Shown: piece by piece, positions 47,121-63,177 of the stretch
Layout: each line of letters starts with the position of its first letter
Position numbering within the stretch: position 1 is the stretch's first letter
NCBI RefSeq assembly: GCF_963662255.1
Contig: NC_085049.1
Coordinates: forward strand, 58,265,158 to 58,329,157
Origin: Cinclus cinclus
Taxonomy: Eukaryota > Chordata > Aves > Passeriformes > Cinclidae
Length of the DNA: 64,000 nucleotides
Reading direction: 5' to 3'
Position numbers and translations under genes: made by a program
Notes under the pieces: generated by a model
The model's input: only the letters and a program-made list of their open reading frames with translations
Databases searched by the model: none
Told to the model about the DNA's origin: nothing

Positions 47121-47807
47121 GCGCGGCGCTGCCGGGTGACCCCGGGAACGGTCCCGGAGCGGCCCCGTGCGCGCGGCTCGGCAAGAGCGGGGCGGCCGCG
47201 CTCCTCCCGCGCGCCTGCAGCGGCCCCCGCGCCCCGCCCGCGCTCGCCACGCGCTCCGGCCCGGCCTTTACCCCGCGCCGTTGGACGGGCGGCCCCGGCA
47301 CCGGGCGGCAGGCGGAGGCCGGCGGGTCCCTCGGGAAGGGAGAAGCTGACCCGGATCCCGCGCTCGGCCACTCCTCTGCAGGTCGCCCGCTCGCGCCGCA
47401 CACTTGTTCCCCATGGCCGCGTGGTCCCGGGAGGCGGTGCTGAGTCTGTACCGGGCTCTGCTGCGCCGCGGCCGCGGCCTGCGCTACACCGACCGGGATT
47501 TCTACCTCGCCTCCATCCGCCGCGAGTTCCGCCGGAACCAGGGGCTGCAGCGGCTGGAGGACAAGGAACGGCAGCTGGAGAAGGGGCAGGCTTTCCTGCA
47601 GAGCAGGCTTGGGGGCCTGGTTTAAAGAGTCCCTGTAGCTCCCACTGGTCCCACTTGCCTTCCTCTTCTTTCCAAAATCCTCTCGCCAGCCAGAAGAGAT
47701 GATTAACACTCACTACCCACCACTTTCTTGAAAGAAGTCCTGAAGGTGCCACCGCAGGCACACCAGGAGGGCTCTCCTGTTCTCTTCACAAATGCATTAG
47801 GTCACAG
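47100..47807 (+). other. MIEF1: Predicted MIEF1 exon 1 (5' leader with uORFs)
   Basis: Downstream of the ETS cluster the first AUG is that of the microprotein ORF at 47413. The best donor after it is CACAG|GTAGGT at 47807/47808. Between the microprotein stop and this donor are two tiny frames: AUG 47699-47731 (10 codons plus stop) and AUG-CAU-UAG at 47792-47800. An acceptor-like CTCTGCAG at 47375-47382 leaves open a separate noncoding first exon upstream. The left edge is a guess. Confidence 0.5.
47413..47625 (+). CDS. MIEF1: MIEF1 upstream-ORF microprotein (altMIEF1 / L0R8F8), LYR-motif
   Basis: A 70-residue protein encoded in the MIEF1 5' leader, starting [18 protein letters not shown] and closely resembling the human MIEF1 upstream-ORF product. 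It carries the LYR tripeptide at 12-14, F30, and a basic RREFRRN segment (36-42), the hallmarks of the LYRM family. LYRM proteins bind mitochondrial acyl-carrier protein. The human protein works with MALSU1 and mt-ACP on the mitochondrial large ribosomal subunit in the matrix. I chose ATG 47413 because it matches the mammalian start, has G at +4, and is the first AUG after the promoter sites. It does not share a frame with the MiD51 CDS, which begins 1.5 kb downstream in the genome, probably about 190 nt in the spliced mRNA. Conservation across birds and mammals argues strongly that it is translated. Confidence 0.93.
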   Translation: MAAWSREAVLSLYRALLRRGRGLRYTDRDFYLASIRREFRRNQGLQRLEDKERQLEKGQAFLQSRLGGLV

Positions 47808-49117
47808 GTAGGTCATATACAATGTGCTGCTGTTACAATGAGCTTTGCGAAAGTGCCGGGTTCTTTCTGCATGGGGATGACAAGTGAATGTACTCTTGGT
47901 TCGTCCAGGCAGGAACATTCCCCCTGGCTTGGTTATATAAAAAACAAAGGGCGGTTTTAAACCACCTCAGGCAGGCAGGCAGGTTCAGAGCCTTGGACAC
48001 TGACTCAGAAAACAGACCTAAAGTCACAGTGTATGAGTTTCTTGTTTTCGTGTAGGTTCACTGAGGACCCACCTATGGGTACAGCGATGGTAAAATGTGT
48101 TTTACAGGACCACAGAATCATTCAGGTTGAGAAAGGCCTCTGAGATCACTGAGTCTTATCACTGACTGATGATCACCAAGTAACTAGAATGTGGCACTGT
48201 GTATCACGTCCAGGTGAAACACCCTGGGAGATGGTGACTCCATCACTTTGCTGAGCAGCCCAATCCAATGTCTAATCACCCATTCTGTGAAGAAGTTCCT
48301 CCTGATGTCCAGCCTGAGTCTTCCCTGGCATAGATTGTGGCCATGTTGGCCAGAGAGACTTTAAATTTAAATCTCAAGGTCAGGTTAAATGGAAACAGAA
48401 GTACACGTATAAGAAAATAGTCATGTCCGTGTTTTGCATGATTTGTCTGAGAGTCAAACCCACCAGCCTTGAGGGCAGGAATCAACATCAAATGAAGGCA
48501 GGGGAGCTGTTCCTTTTATGATGTGTTGCAGTCTCTGATTCTTTGATTCTTGGGTGTCTTTGAAGTATCTGGGATTGGACACTGTTTAGAAATTAATCTG
48601 TGAATGGAAGCTCTGAGACTGCATGTCAGTTCTTTGGGAAGATTGCACTTTATTCCAGACAGTTGACCAACCCTGTATTGCCTTGTCTGTGAGCAAAATC
48701 ACACTTGTTACATTAGAAATTAGAAAATAAATTGGCTGTGCTTTGGTTGAGAAGCACCATATTGTAAGAAAAATATCTGCATAGTTATAGGGTTTTGCTT
48801 AATATGCAGGATATTATTGCAAAACACCGCAGAAGTAAATTCTACTTTCTTTCATTAAGCCTATTCAATTATTAGGAACCCAACATCAAATTTGGATGTG
48901 TTCCCTCACTTTCTGGACATTGTTTGGTCAGTACTGTCCTGACACTGCTGGGAACAAGCAGCTTTTTGAGGGAACAATAATTAGAGAGGGTGCAGGGTTG
49001 GGTGGTCCCTTGCTGGGGCGGAACCCAGGAGCGGTGGGTGTGAGGTGTGGGAGAAGGGGGTGAACCATCAGGGCCGTGCGTTTTGTCCCGTGCACGTAAC
49101 GTTCCCGCTCCTCGCAG
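47808..49117 (+). other. MIEF1: MIEF1 intron 1 (predicted)
   Basis: It runs from donor GTAGGT at 47808 to acceptor CGCTCCTCGCAG ending at 49117. It contains an inverted CR1 fragment (48110-48350) and AT-rich sequence, and no other gene. The last 100 bases before the acceptor are comparatively GC-rich. Confidence 0.55.
48110..48350 (-). mobile_element. CR1 LINE 3' fragment, inverted
   Basis: Clear reverse-orientation CR1: 'ccacagaatcattcaggttg', 'agaaaggcctctgagatcac', 'gggagatggtgactccatca', 'gctgagcagcccaatccaat', 'tgtgaagaagttcctcctga' and 'tgtccagcctgagtcttccc'. It is 5' truncated as usual, lies in MIEF1 intron 1 and is antisense to the gene. No ORF. Confidence 0.92.
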
Positions 49118-49122
49118 GTAAG

Positions 49123-53676
<4,554 letters not shown>

Positions 53677-53974
53677 TGGGGCCTTACCTAGGGAAGTGTT
53701 GATAGGGTTTAGCCAATGCAGACTTTGATTACTGCGAATTATGTCTCCTCCACTTCTCCCTATCTCCCTCTCTCTCTCTTCACCACTCCCCCCTTTTGGT
53801 TCATTAGTAATTCCTGCTGTGGAGTTGGTGCTCCCACTGAATTTCTTGGTGCTACTGGTCCATTTCCACCATCTCTCTGCCCCAACAGGTACCTATTGGC
53901 TAGGGAAGAGAGGCTAAAACTGCAGCTCTGAGATCTTCACATAAATCCTGCTGAGTTTTAAGTGTCTACCAAAA

Positions 53975-53980
53975 AATAAA
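53975..53980 (+). terminator. Candidate proximal MIEF1 poly(A) signal
   Basis: AATAAA about 300 bases after the stop codon. The downstream sequence is not clearly GU-rich, so use is uncertain. Confidence 0.3.
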
Positions 53981-55568
53981 CCAAACTATGCACTTCTTTC
54001 TTCTGGAGTACACTTATTGCAGCAAACCCTTTTTGGTCTGAAGAAGGTGGAACTGGGCTGGTAAATCCAGTGATGATTTTAGCAGACTTGCACTGACGTT
54101 TAATTTCCTCCAGCCTGACTTGCCCTATGTTTCTTTTTCTCTGCTGTCCCATACTGTCTCACTTTCTTTTATGACCTTTTGGTCCAGTCATGCCAGGCAG
54201 ACTGAGTGAGGTATTTTGGATAGGGTTCTTTTTGTATTTCTAAGTGGATAATGATTACACTCTGGCAATATTTAGGGCTGTAGAGCTTGAAAATGGAGAA
54301 TTTCCACAGCTCCTGCTCCCGTGGAGCTTTCTCATCCTTGGCAAGTTGGGTACAGGATTAAGGGCCAAAATTTGTCCAGTCTGCTGCAATGCAACCTCCT
54401 GTATGGGCAGTTCTTGTTGAAGCTGTCACAGGGGAGGAAGGAACCTTTGTGGTCTGTGGTCTCTGATGAGGCTGAAGAAGCAGAGCTTGCTGTTCCTGCC
54501 TAGCCAGATCTGCTGGGATTGGCATCAGGAGTGGAGAACAAGGCAGCTCTTTAGTTGTCTCTGGCCTGGAGGAAGAAAGATTATAGGGGAGGGGTGGGAG
54601 ACACACATGGGAATGGGGATTGTTTTTTTTTCATCTTTTCCCCAAGAGTTTATGGCTATTCTGGTTTACTCGACGTGAAAACAAGACTGCGTGCCTCAAA
54701 GGGCTTTGGAATAAGCACACATAAGCCAGATTCTCACCAGCTCTAAAGGCTGTTATGGTGACAGAACTGAACTGGTGTCATCAGCAAAGTTCTGTTCCAT
54801 ACACTGGTATTAGGGTACATATACAAAGCTGGCATTTAGGGATATATTCGCTTTGCCACCTGCTCTGTGTGCTTTAGTCTCCTCCCCAGAACTGAGGCTG
54901 TCCATCCTTTTCCTCATTCCAATGTGCTGACTTACCAGTGCTCCCATTATACAAATACTCTGAGAAAGCTGGTGAGGGCCACCTTCCCATTCCATCTCTC
55001 TGGACCTGGTGGCAGTGCAGTTCTGCCCACTCCTGTCTATGGCTGCTCTCAGGCTGTTAGACTCTATACTCTGCATTAAGCCACCTCCTGTCTTCAAAAA
55101 GTAGGAGAGAAGGTGTCCCCCTGAGTCTGGAGCTCTGTATCTCAAAAGACCAGCATAATTATTGTTTCAGAAACACATTTGCCTTTTCCCTGCTTTAGCA
55201 GCTTTTTTCACCCTTGCTGTCCAACCTCCTTAGTGGAGAGGAGTACTGCAGCAGCAGAGTTTGGAGGGAGCAGGAATCCTCTTCTCCTTTTCTCCTCCAT
55301 TCCTTTCAGGACTTCCCCCATCTTTGACAGAGAAGTTTCAAGATGAATTTCAGGAGTGGAACCATGGAGGGAAGTCTTTCACCCTAGGTTCTTTCTAGAG
55401 GCAGTGCTGGTGAGGTGAGGGAGAGAGCATCTTTCTTGGACAATCTGTCCATTTTAGCCAATATGTCAGATAGCATTCTGTATACAGTGATAACACAACA
55501 TTGCATTTTAAATTATTTAATCCTTAGGCTACTGGTATTTTCTAGACTGCCAGATGTGTACTTTGAAG

Positions 55569-55589
55569 TGTGTGTGTGTATATATATAA
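55569..55589 (+). repeat. Short TG/TA compound microsatellite
   Basis: Six GT units run directly into TATATATATA. It lies within the probable MIEF1 3' UTR and is likely length-variable. Confidence 0.85.
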
Positions 55590-57091
55590 AGTCTATAGTC
55601 TATCAAAGGTTAACAGGAATCCCATTTGTATGACTTCGTGTTTTGTAAGTTTTGCAGCAGTCAGTGTTGGTCAACTGTTGATTGCTCTTCACTCTGGTTC
55701 TCAGATTTTTTCCCCTCTTCCTTCCCTTTTCCCCCCACTGCCTTTTTGATGTCAGCCTTCCTACCCTAAAAGCAGACAGATGAGACTTGGAGCCTATAGG
55801 CTATTTGGGGGAATTCCCCTTGTTTTTAATTACTTGAAGGTCAAAAAAATATTAAAATATCTGGGTTGTCAGGAGTTCCCCCAAAGCTCATTTCTTCAGT
55901 GTGATGTCACCCCTCACTTGGTGCTGACTCAGTACTGTGGTCTTCACATTTTAACAACGTGGTTGGAAATGATTGAAACTCTAGATATATAAAAAAGGGT
56001 GAAATACGACTTGAGAACAGTTGTCACATACATATCTGTATATATAATTTTTTTATGTGAATGCTTTTACTTCTTCCTGGCAACCTAATGAATTAATATT
56101 TTATGGCCATTTTTTTGCTGCTATCAAGCTCAGTTTGTGTATCAAATGGAGACTGAAGCTGCCTTTTTGCCTTTTCTGTAGACTCTGCTCCACTTCACTT
56201 CCATCAACCGTTTCCATAATTTCTTCCCTTCAGTTTTGCCCTCCTTTGAGCTAGCCACGAGGCTGTTTCAGGAGCAGGCAGCCACCACAGCAGGCAATAG
56301 CTGCCCTGGCAGTGGCAGTCTTGACAGAGGCCAAAGATGTGATGGGTCACAGGGACACTGCAACTAGGAATATTTTAAAAGCAGGGTCAGGTATAAGGGG
56401 CAATAGAAGCAGGGAAGAAGGTGTAGGGTCAGTATGCAGAAAAGCTGCAGTAATGCTGCACCCAGCCTGCGGGTCACATTGAATTTTGCAGAGTCTTTCA
56501 AACCGGCACCTTTCAGTATTAAATGCAGTACATGTGTTGATGTACAGCCTGGAGGGCTTTCCTACCTACAGGTAGGCTACCTCCTGGTCAAATGTGTAGC
56601 ACAGAGCAGGAGAACCTAAAGCTGAATGTGAAAAGGGCAGCTCCCAGCCACCTTCCTGGCAGAGTGGCTCAGAGATTGATTGTAAGAGGCCCAGGGCGTC
56701 CATTGGGCTAGTGGCTGCCTCAGCTCCAAGAATGTCTCCGTGTGTTCTGCTGTAGTTTAGCTCACACAAGCTTCCCATGAGATTGTTGTCTTATTCCCTG
56801 TTACTACAGGGTGAGGACCAATTTGCTCAGCTGTGGGGTTCACTGCTGCTGAGCTCCACTGCTCATCTTTCACATCAGATGGATTTCTCTTCCCGTGTTT
56901 AAAAGCAATTATGGAAACAAGAGGCTGCTTTCTGCCCCCTGGCAAGCTGCCATCAAGGCCCTCATTCTTAGCATGTGGGCGCAGTGAGAAGTGAAGAGAT
57001 GATGCCTCATCTCTCCCAGGCCTGGCGGCTGTGGATTTGCAAAGGGGAAAGTCCAAGTGCATGATCTATGACAGAGTGTGTGGAATTCTGA

Positions 57092-57097
57092 AATAAA
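57092..57097 (+). terminator. Candidate MIEF1 poly(A) signal
   Basis: AATAAA followed at about 20-40 bases by 'ggttgtctctggcgtgttt', a strong GU-rich downstream element. It would give a 3' UTR of about 3.4 kb. Confidence 0.45.
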
Positions 57098-57700
57098 ATT
57101 ACTTTCCACAGTAACCCGGTTGTCTCTGGCGTGTTTACAAACAAAGGAACATCTCTCTCTGCTTTCATCTCAGTGCATCATCTTCATGCTGATATAATTC
57201 CGCAGCACACCAGTGTTTGGGGACTGACTTGCCCCTTGGTGATTCACTTGCTTTCCCTTTGCAGCTGTGGGCACTCAGCACTTTACAGCTTGTCTCAAGG
57301 GAGCAATCAGCTCGGACTCAGCAGCATCCTAGCTCCTGGCAGCTTTCACACCAGTCACAAGATGATGCGTAATTGTGGCACTGAGCCTCTCATCCTCTCT
57401 CTCCCATAGTCCTCATGCCCAGACAGGCACCTGCTTTTCATGTGGCTCCCCAGACTTCAGAGGCTTCCATGCCTCTGGAATATTAAACTTTACTGTGTGG
57501 GCTTCCCCACCCTTGTTCAGTCACATCTTGGTTTTTGTGTGCCAGGCCTCTCCCTTCCCAAATGCACTCCTCTTATCCAGGCATCAGCCTTGAGGCGGCG
57601 AGGAAGCTGCTTTGCCAGGGGCCTATGTCTGAAGTTGTTTACAGTCAGACCCAGTTTTATATGCCTGCTTGGGAAGGTGGAGTGGAAATGTTGAATGTCA

Positions 57701-57706
57701 AATAAA
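57701..57706 (+). terminator. Candidate distal MIEF1 poly(A) signal
   Basis: AATAAA followed closely by 'gtgtgaagtcgtgctgcttt', a GU-rich context. It would give a 3' UTR of about 4 kb. Confidence 0.45.
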
Positions 57707-59546
57707 GTGTGAAGTCGTGCTGCTTTTGATGGATTCCGGGCTGCTTAATTCTTGGAAGACATGCTACAGTGGCAACATTGTCCTGTAAGACTTGTCTTAA
57801 TGAGGACTCTGTATTAATTTTTTGGAGGGTATTTTATGATACAAATGGAGTCTACATCTCTGACTTTTTTCCTAATATCCCTTGCCTGTGTTGCTTTAAT
57901 TTTTTTCTTTTAATCTGTCCTGTGGTAGAAACAGATCAGATGAGATCAAGCGCATTTCATGCCATACAGAGTCTTACAGGAGCAGCTAAAAAAAGCTGCT
58001 CTGTGGAATCTGTGACAGGTATTACCCCCTCAAGTTAAAGCCCCTGGAATGCCTAGAACCTGCAATGAACAGTTAATATATACAGCGGTTTGCATCTTTG
58101 CATAAAAGCTGTCCTGGCATGAATAGGGAGGAAAGATCAAAAGATAAATGTCTGTTCAATGTAAAGAAGAAGTAATTGAGGGGAGTGATGATGATTATTG
58201 CAAGTATGGAAAAAATTGCTATAAAGAAGAGCACAAGTAATTTTCTAGGCTGCAAAGACTTTGAATCTCTTTTGTTCCTACCCTAAGGAACAAACAGCTT
58301 AGGAGGAAAGTGAATTTTGGAAAAAAGCAAAATATTTTGCCCATTTTGTTATATAACCACAGTCCTGTCCTGAATATTAATATAGCTGAGTTTACATTAT
58401 ACTTACTTACTTTTTCATCTCTTAATTTTAAAAATAAATACATAAATTCTAGTCTATTTTGTATCTAACCTTAAACTGGGGAAGAAAGGATGACTGAACC
58501 CCAAACTTGAGATTATCATGATGAACTGTTGAACTGCATTAATAATGTTTCTTTTTTTGTTCCCAAATGCTTAGTTGCATCCATGGCTTTTTAAGGTTTA
58601 GCTTAATATTCTAAACTTTGTAAAACTGCAGACAGCTGCTGTTTTTTAAATTTAGTCACATAGGAAAAAAAAAAAAAGAGGACCCTCTTCCAGGTGAGGA
58701 ATTTCCCTTCCAGATAAGATATGTTTGCTCACTACCTGCACTATTTAATGGTTCTACCATGGCTCTCACTGAATTTGGGACTGGATCTTGAAATGTGGGG
58801 CTGTGCCCACAGATGTAGCAAGGAAGAAATGGGAAATTCTACCTCCTACCAGTGACACCCAGTATTGGCTTCCAGCCCTGGGAGAACTGCTGCAGTCCAG
58901 TCAATCAGGGAGCTCTTTGAGATACCTGGATTTTATCTTCTTTATTCTTGTCAGGCTGAGTTATTATCTGAGTTTACAATCTGAGGGATTCAAGAAATAT
59001 CCTCCTCCTCCCTTTTATGCATTTCTTGTTTTAAAGATGCAACACCTTCTTAGAATAGCTTTCATTTAACAACTGTGTCCCTTACACAATCAAGGATAAA
59101 ATTTTTACTGGCATACTTTGAGAAGGACAGCATTACTCACAAGTCAAGGACCCAGAAATGTGCTGGTGCAGGCTATTATTCCTTTCTTTACAGTATGTGA
59201 TCCTGTGGAATAATCTTGCAAACAATAAGGTAAAAGAGGGTAATAAGACCAATGGGCAAGGCAGGGAAGATCTGAAACCATTCTGTAGATAAGAAATGTT
59301 CCTGTCATTTTACAAAAAGCAAAGAGAGCGGGACACAGTTTGGCTCAAGGAACTCAAACTCCTCATGATCTTAAGCTTTCCTAAATACTCATGCAGAAGT
59401 CAGTTCTGAACAAAATCACATTAAACACACTAAAAGTCGGATTGATTTATATTTTGCTGCTCTGGTTCAATTTCCCTGGCTCCTGTGGCTAAGTAGCTCT
59501 TTGATCTGTCTATTAACACTCAGTACTGTACTAAGTTTCTCAGGGG

Positions 59547-59548
<2 letters not shown>

Positions 59549-59598
<50 letters not shown>
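59549..59598 (+). repeat. (AT)25 microsatellite
   Basis: Fifty bases of perfect AT dinucleotide repeat. It is self-complementary, so cruciform or hairpin formation and length polymorphism are likely. Confidence 0.97.
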
Positions 59599-59602
<4 letters not shown>

Positions 59603-62600
59603 AAATTCTACCACGTTCTTCATGAAAAGCCTTCTCCATACAAATAATGGGCAAAAGTTGCTCACTTGTGTTACTTGTTTTGTTTAGGATTTTCTTTTGT
59701 TAGGCAACAATTCCCTGGCTTCAGTGCAATTCCACCCTTCCCCTTCCTCTCTCTGTGGTAGAATTGTCCCTGTTCTGCAGAAGTACAGAGGTGATACTGT
59801 TCCATAAGGCATCCCACTACAATGACCCCGGTCCTATACAACCCTCTTGTCTCATTCTGATCAACATTGCAAAGCACAAGCCTCAGAGGGAACAGACACG
59901 AGGGCACAGGTGGCAAATGATGGGGTTTGTTGGCTTTTTACCTCTCCCACAATGGGCATTACTTCACAACTTGAAAGTTCCCTTGAAAGGCAAGAAGCAA
60001 TTGTTCCTGGAAGCAGTATGGCAGAATTACATTTTTGCCTTCAGATTATTGAATTTATTTAGCACAGGAGACTTGGAGACAGTAAATACCAACACTTTAT
60101 GGATAATAAGATGTGAATCATATTTAGCTGCTGCTTGTTTGCAGCAGCAGTGAAGCGCTGTCAGAGGCCCCGAGGTGTGGTGGAGCCAAGGTAGTACAAG
60201 GCACAGCATTCCCAGAGGCTGCAGAGCTGCAGCTCCCATGGTGCTTGTTAGAGAGCACGCTGGCAGGGGCCCAGCTCTCTGGCATTCACAGGGAAGCTGC
60301 TTTCTGCTGAGGCAAGGGACCTTTCTCCTCTCTCTCTTTTTTTCTTTTTTTTTTTTTAATGTTAAACAAGATAACGAATGAAGAATAATACACCTTCAGT
60401 CCATCACTTTGCACTGCTTGGTGTCACCAGCAGACTGGTGACTCCCAAGCCTTGTGCCCTAGGACAGACTTACCCTTTTGTAAGCCTGCCCTGACTAGGG
60501 GAGACCTGTAGTGCTCAGCATCCAAATGTGTCTCTGAAAACTGCATGACTGAAACTGCATGACTGAGGTGAATGGCTTGAGTGTTACCTTCCTGAATAGC
60601 ACCAGCATTGCCCCAAACCCAGAGATGCCTCCTCTTGAAGGCAGGACATGGCCTCCATAGTCTCACCCTCTGAGTGCCAGAAGAGCAGGCCAGCTGTACC
60701 TCCCCAGCAGAGCTGAGGTGCTGTGGCTGGCTCCTGACACACCTGGGTTTAGTCTCAAACCAGTTCTCTCAGCAGTCAAATACAGAAACTTCCTCCCATT
60801 AAGAGAACTGCAAACCTCCCTCACCAGGCACCACAGCAATGGCAGTAAGAGGGCAGGTGGGTTGAGGAGCCACAGCACCAACTCAATATGGTACTTTGGC
60901 TGCAAAGTCTTCTTTGGGGACTATTATCCAGCCTGCCCATGGCCAGTCTGCCTGTAACACACCTGAGGAGGCTCTGCCGAAGCCACCTGTCAGTCCATGT
61001 ACATTCTGCAGGGAGCAGAACAGGCTCAAAGTCTTGTGGAAGAATCTTTCTGACATAATTTGCCAAATCCCCTAACACAGGAATCTTGGGAGGGAAAATT
61101 ATTTTCCTTCAGGAAAAAGCTATAAAATGGTATCACAATTGTGTCAACATCCGGATTTTTTCTCTCCTCTGTAAGCAAATATATACTGTTAAAACAGTAC
61201 AAAGTCTTCTGGTAAATCACTGAGCAGCTGCTGCCTATGGAGAGTGGAAAATTATTACTGAATAATGGCTGCAGCATTCCTCCCCAGGGACCTGGGCAGC
61301 TACAGCCTCAACAGTCACTTATCCTCAAATGAGTTTCAGAGCTTCATCTGAACTACTTGTGTCAGTGTTCTTGCTGAAGCTGCCTGCCAGCATCAGGAGA
61401 GATCTCTCATATACACAAAAGATCCTTAGAACTCTGTTTTATTCCACTCATAGGGTACACCTGTGCACAGTCTCTCTCTCCCTCTGGCCTCATGAAGATC
61501 AGTAGTGGACATTAAACATGTTTCTGTTCTGTTATTGCTTGGATAACTGGAAGGATTTTGTCTGTGTTCTAAACTGAGCCCGTATGTGCTAATGCACATG
61601 AAGGATTATTCTTGACCCCCAAGTCCTTTCATCATAATAAAATGAGGCTGGGCAATGAGACAACTAAAAATATCCCCCGATGGTCTGAACAAAAATCAGC
61701 ACCCCCTCCTCTCCCTCCTTCATGCATATTTTTTGCTAAACATCACTTTCAGCCAGTTGTAGCTTTGCTTAGGAAACTCATGCTTGGGCAAGTTACAACT
61801 CATCTCCCTCTTACCAGATCTGCACAATGTTTTTACTTGTGGCAGCTGGCCACAGCCTGGCTGATTCTGAGTAGCTAAGCCACTGGAGACATTTATTTTG
61901 TGAGCTATCAGCATGTGCTTGGCATGCCCAAGTTTGTTCAGTAAGAAAAATGTAGGTGGACAACCAGGGTTGTTTCTATAACTGTGTGAAGTAATTGAAC
62001 TGTAAGTTGCAAATATAAATTGTAGATTTAATCCTTTTTTTTAATTAGTCTCATTTCTAATGTCAGGGATATTTATGTAGCAGGATGGAAACAGAAGACA
62101 GTGAGGGGGTGGGTAAGCAGTGAATGATTTATTAGAAATTCCATTTGGTGTAGTAGTCCAAAACAAACGAGGCAGAGCATATGGATAACTTATTTTGTAT
62201 GTAACAAAAGATGGATGTTAATACCTCCCAGCCTGATCTTTAATCATATATAATTGCTTTTTGATCTAGTTTTAAAATGGAAGATCTATAAAGCAATTCC
62301 TAAAGAGTTTACAATGAGAATCTGGCAGAAAAGATCTTTCAGAAATCTGTTTGTACCACATGAGGAAAGAAGCAAGCAAGCACAGTGAATTAGTCTGTGC
62401 CATAGAGGTTGTAGGTAGTTCTCCCTCAAAATGTTTCTCTGCTTTGCCTCATTTCTCCCTTGTGTTTCCCTCAACACTCTGTCTCCAGGAAGAAAAAAAT
62501 TCCTGCTAGTCTCTGGAAATGCTTTGTTAATTGAAGTGTGGGGTAAAGCTTCCTGTCTGTCCTGATGGAAGTCTCAAAGGACTCAAGTCATCCCTTACAA

Positions 62601-63128
62601 GAATCCCCTTGGGGATTCACTCACCCTTCTTTCTGCAAAGCAGGCTGTGCTCCCTCCTCCCCAGCCACCCCAGCAGAGCCCGGGGCCAGCAGAAAGCCCA
62701 TCTGCTCCTTCTGCGGGGCACTGAGGCTCAGTGGGGACCCAAAGCTGCCTGCCCGGTGCCACCGTGGCCATCATGCACTCTCCCAGCGCAGCGCCAGCCC
62801 AGCTTCCCCCTGGCTGCAGTTTTCCCAGCACTCCGGACAAGAGCGGACACCTCTGTCTGTTACTTTTGCTGGTTCCCCTGCTGGCCCCGGCCATACCCAC
62901 TCCTGCCACCACCCTTGCTCCCCTGCTACAGCAGCGCTGGCACTGACGGTCCCCGAGAGCATCCTACGGCAGCCGGCCCAGACGGTGTGATGGATGTTAC
63001 TATGGAAACATTTACGTCCTCTCGCTCTTGGGTGTGCTTACTGACAGCGTTCAGCACGTTTGTCTCCTGTATTCTTGCTGGTGGAAGAAGAAAACCTCTT
63101 TTCCTTTGCAAGAAATAAAACTCCTTTA

Positions 63129-63177
63129 AATAATAATAATAACAATAACCCCCCCCACACACACACACAAAAAAAAA
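63129..63177 (+). repeat. Compound simple repeat (AAT, C, CA, A)
   Basis: AAT units pass into a C run, then CA dinucleotides, then an A run. It is a low-complexity compound tract with no evident flanking retroelement. Confidence 0.9.

Larger units (their letters stand above)
46780..47600 (+). promoter_or_regulatory. MIEF1: CpG island promoter of MIEF1
   Basis: A dense G+C and CpG-rich block beginning right after the CR1 tail and running through the upstream microprotein ORF. It is TATA-less and carries housekeeping-type sites: a CTCF-like core (46995-47010), inverted CCAAT plus E2F-like (47071-47081) and two CCGGAAG ETS boxes (47087-47120). The transcription start is most likely shortly after the ETS cluster, at about 47100-47200. 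Other start sites within the island are possible. Confidence 0.75.
53677..57725 (+). other. MIEF1: Probable MIEF1 3' UTR region
   Basis: No coding sequence is recognised after the MIEF1 stop. Candidate ends are AATAAA at 53975 (weak downstream context), 57092 (good GU-rich element) and 57701 (good GU-rich element). The interval is nearly repeat-free, apart from a TG/TA tract at 55569-55589, consistent with a long 3' UTR. The distal end is inferred. Confidence 0.45.

Noticed and set aside
46828..47761. Long minus-strand frames (293 and 243 codons) and + frame (263 codons) across the MIEF1 CpG island
   Set aside because: Composition effect of the CpG island and heptamer array. Only the 70-codon frame at 47413 matches a known protein.
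49045..49122. In-frame N-terminal extension of MIEF1
   Set aside because: The frame is open upstream of the ATG, but it lies in the intron before the CAG acceptor, and the family start is MAGAG at 49123.
62715..62770. Possible inverted MIR-like SINE ('cactgaggctcagtgg')
   Set aside because: Only one short word matches; the head and the rest of the core are not seen.
62531..63118. 195-codon + frame near the window end
   Set aside because: A GC-rich Pro/Ser/Leu stretch with overlapping frames and no recognised domain.
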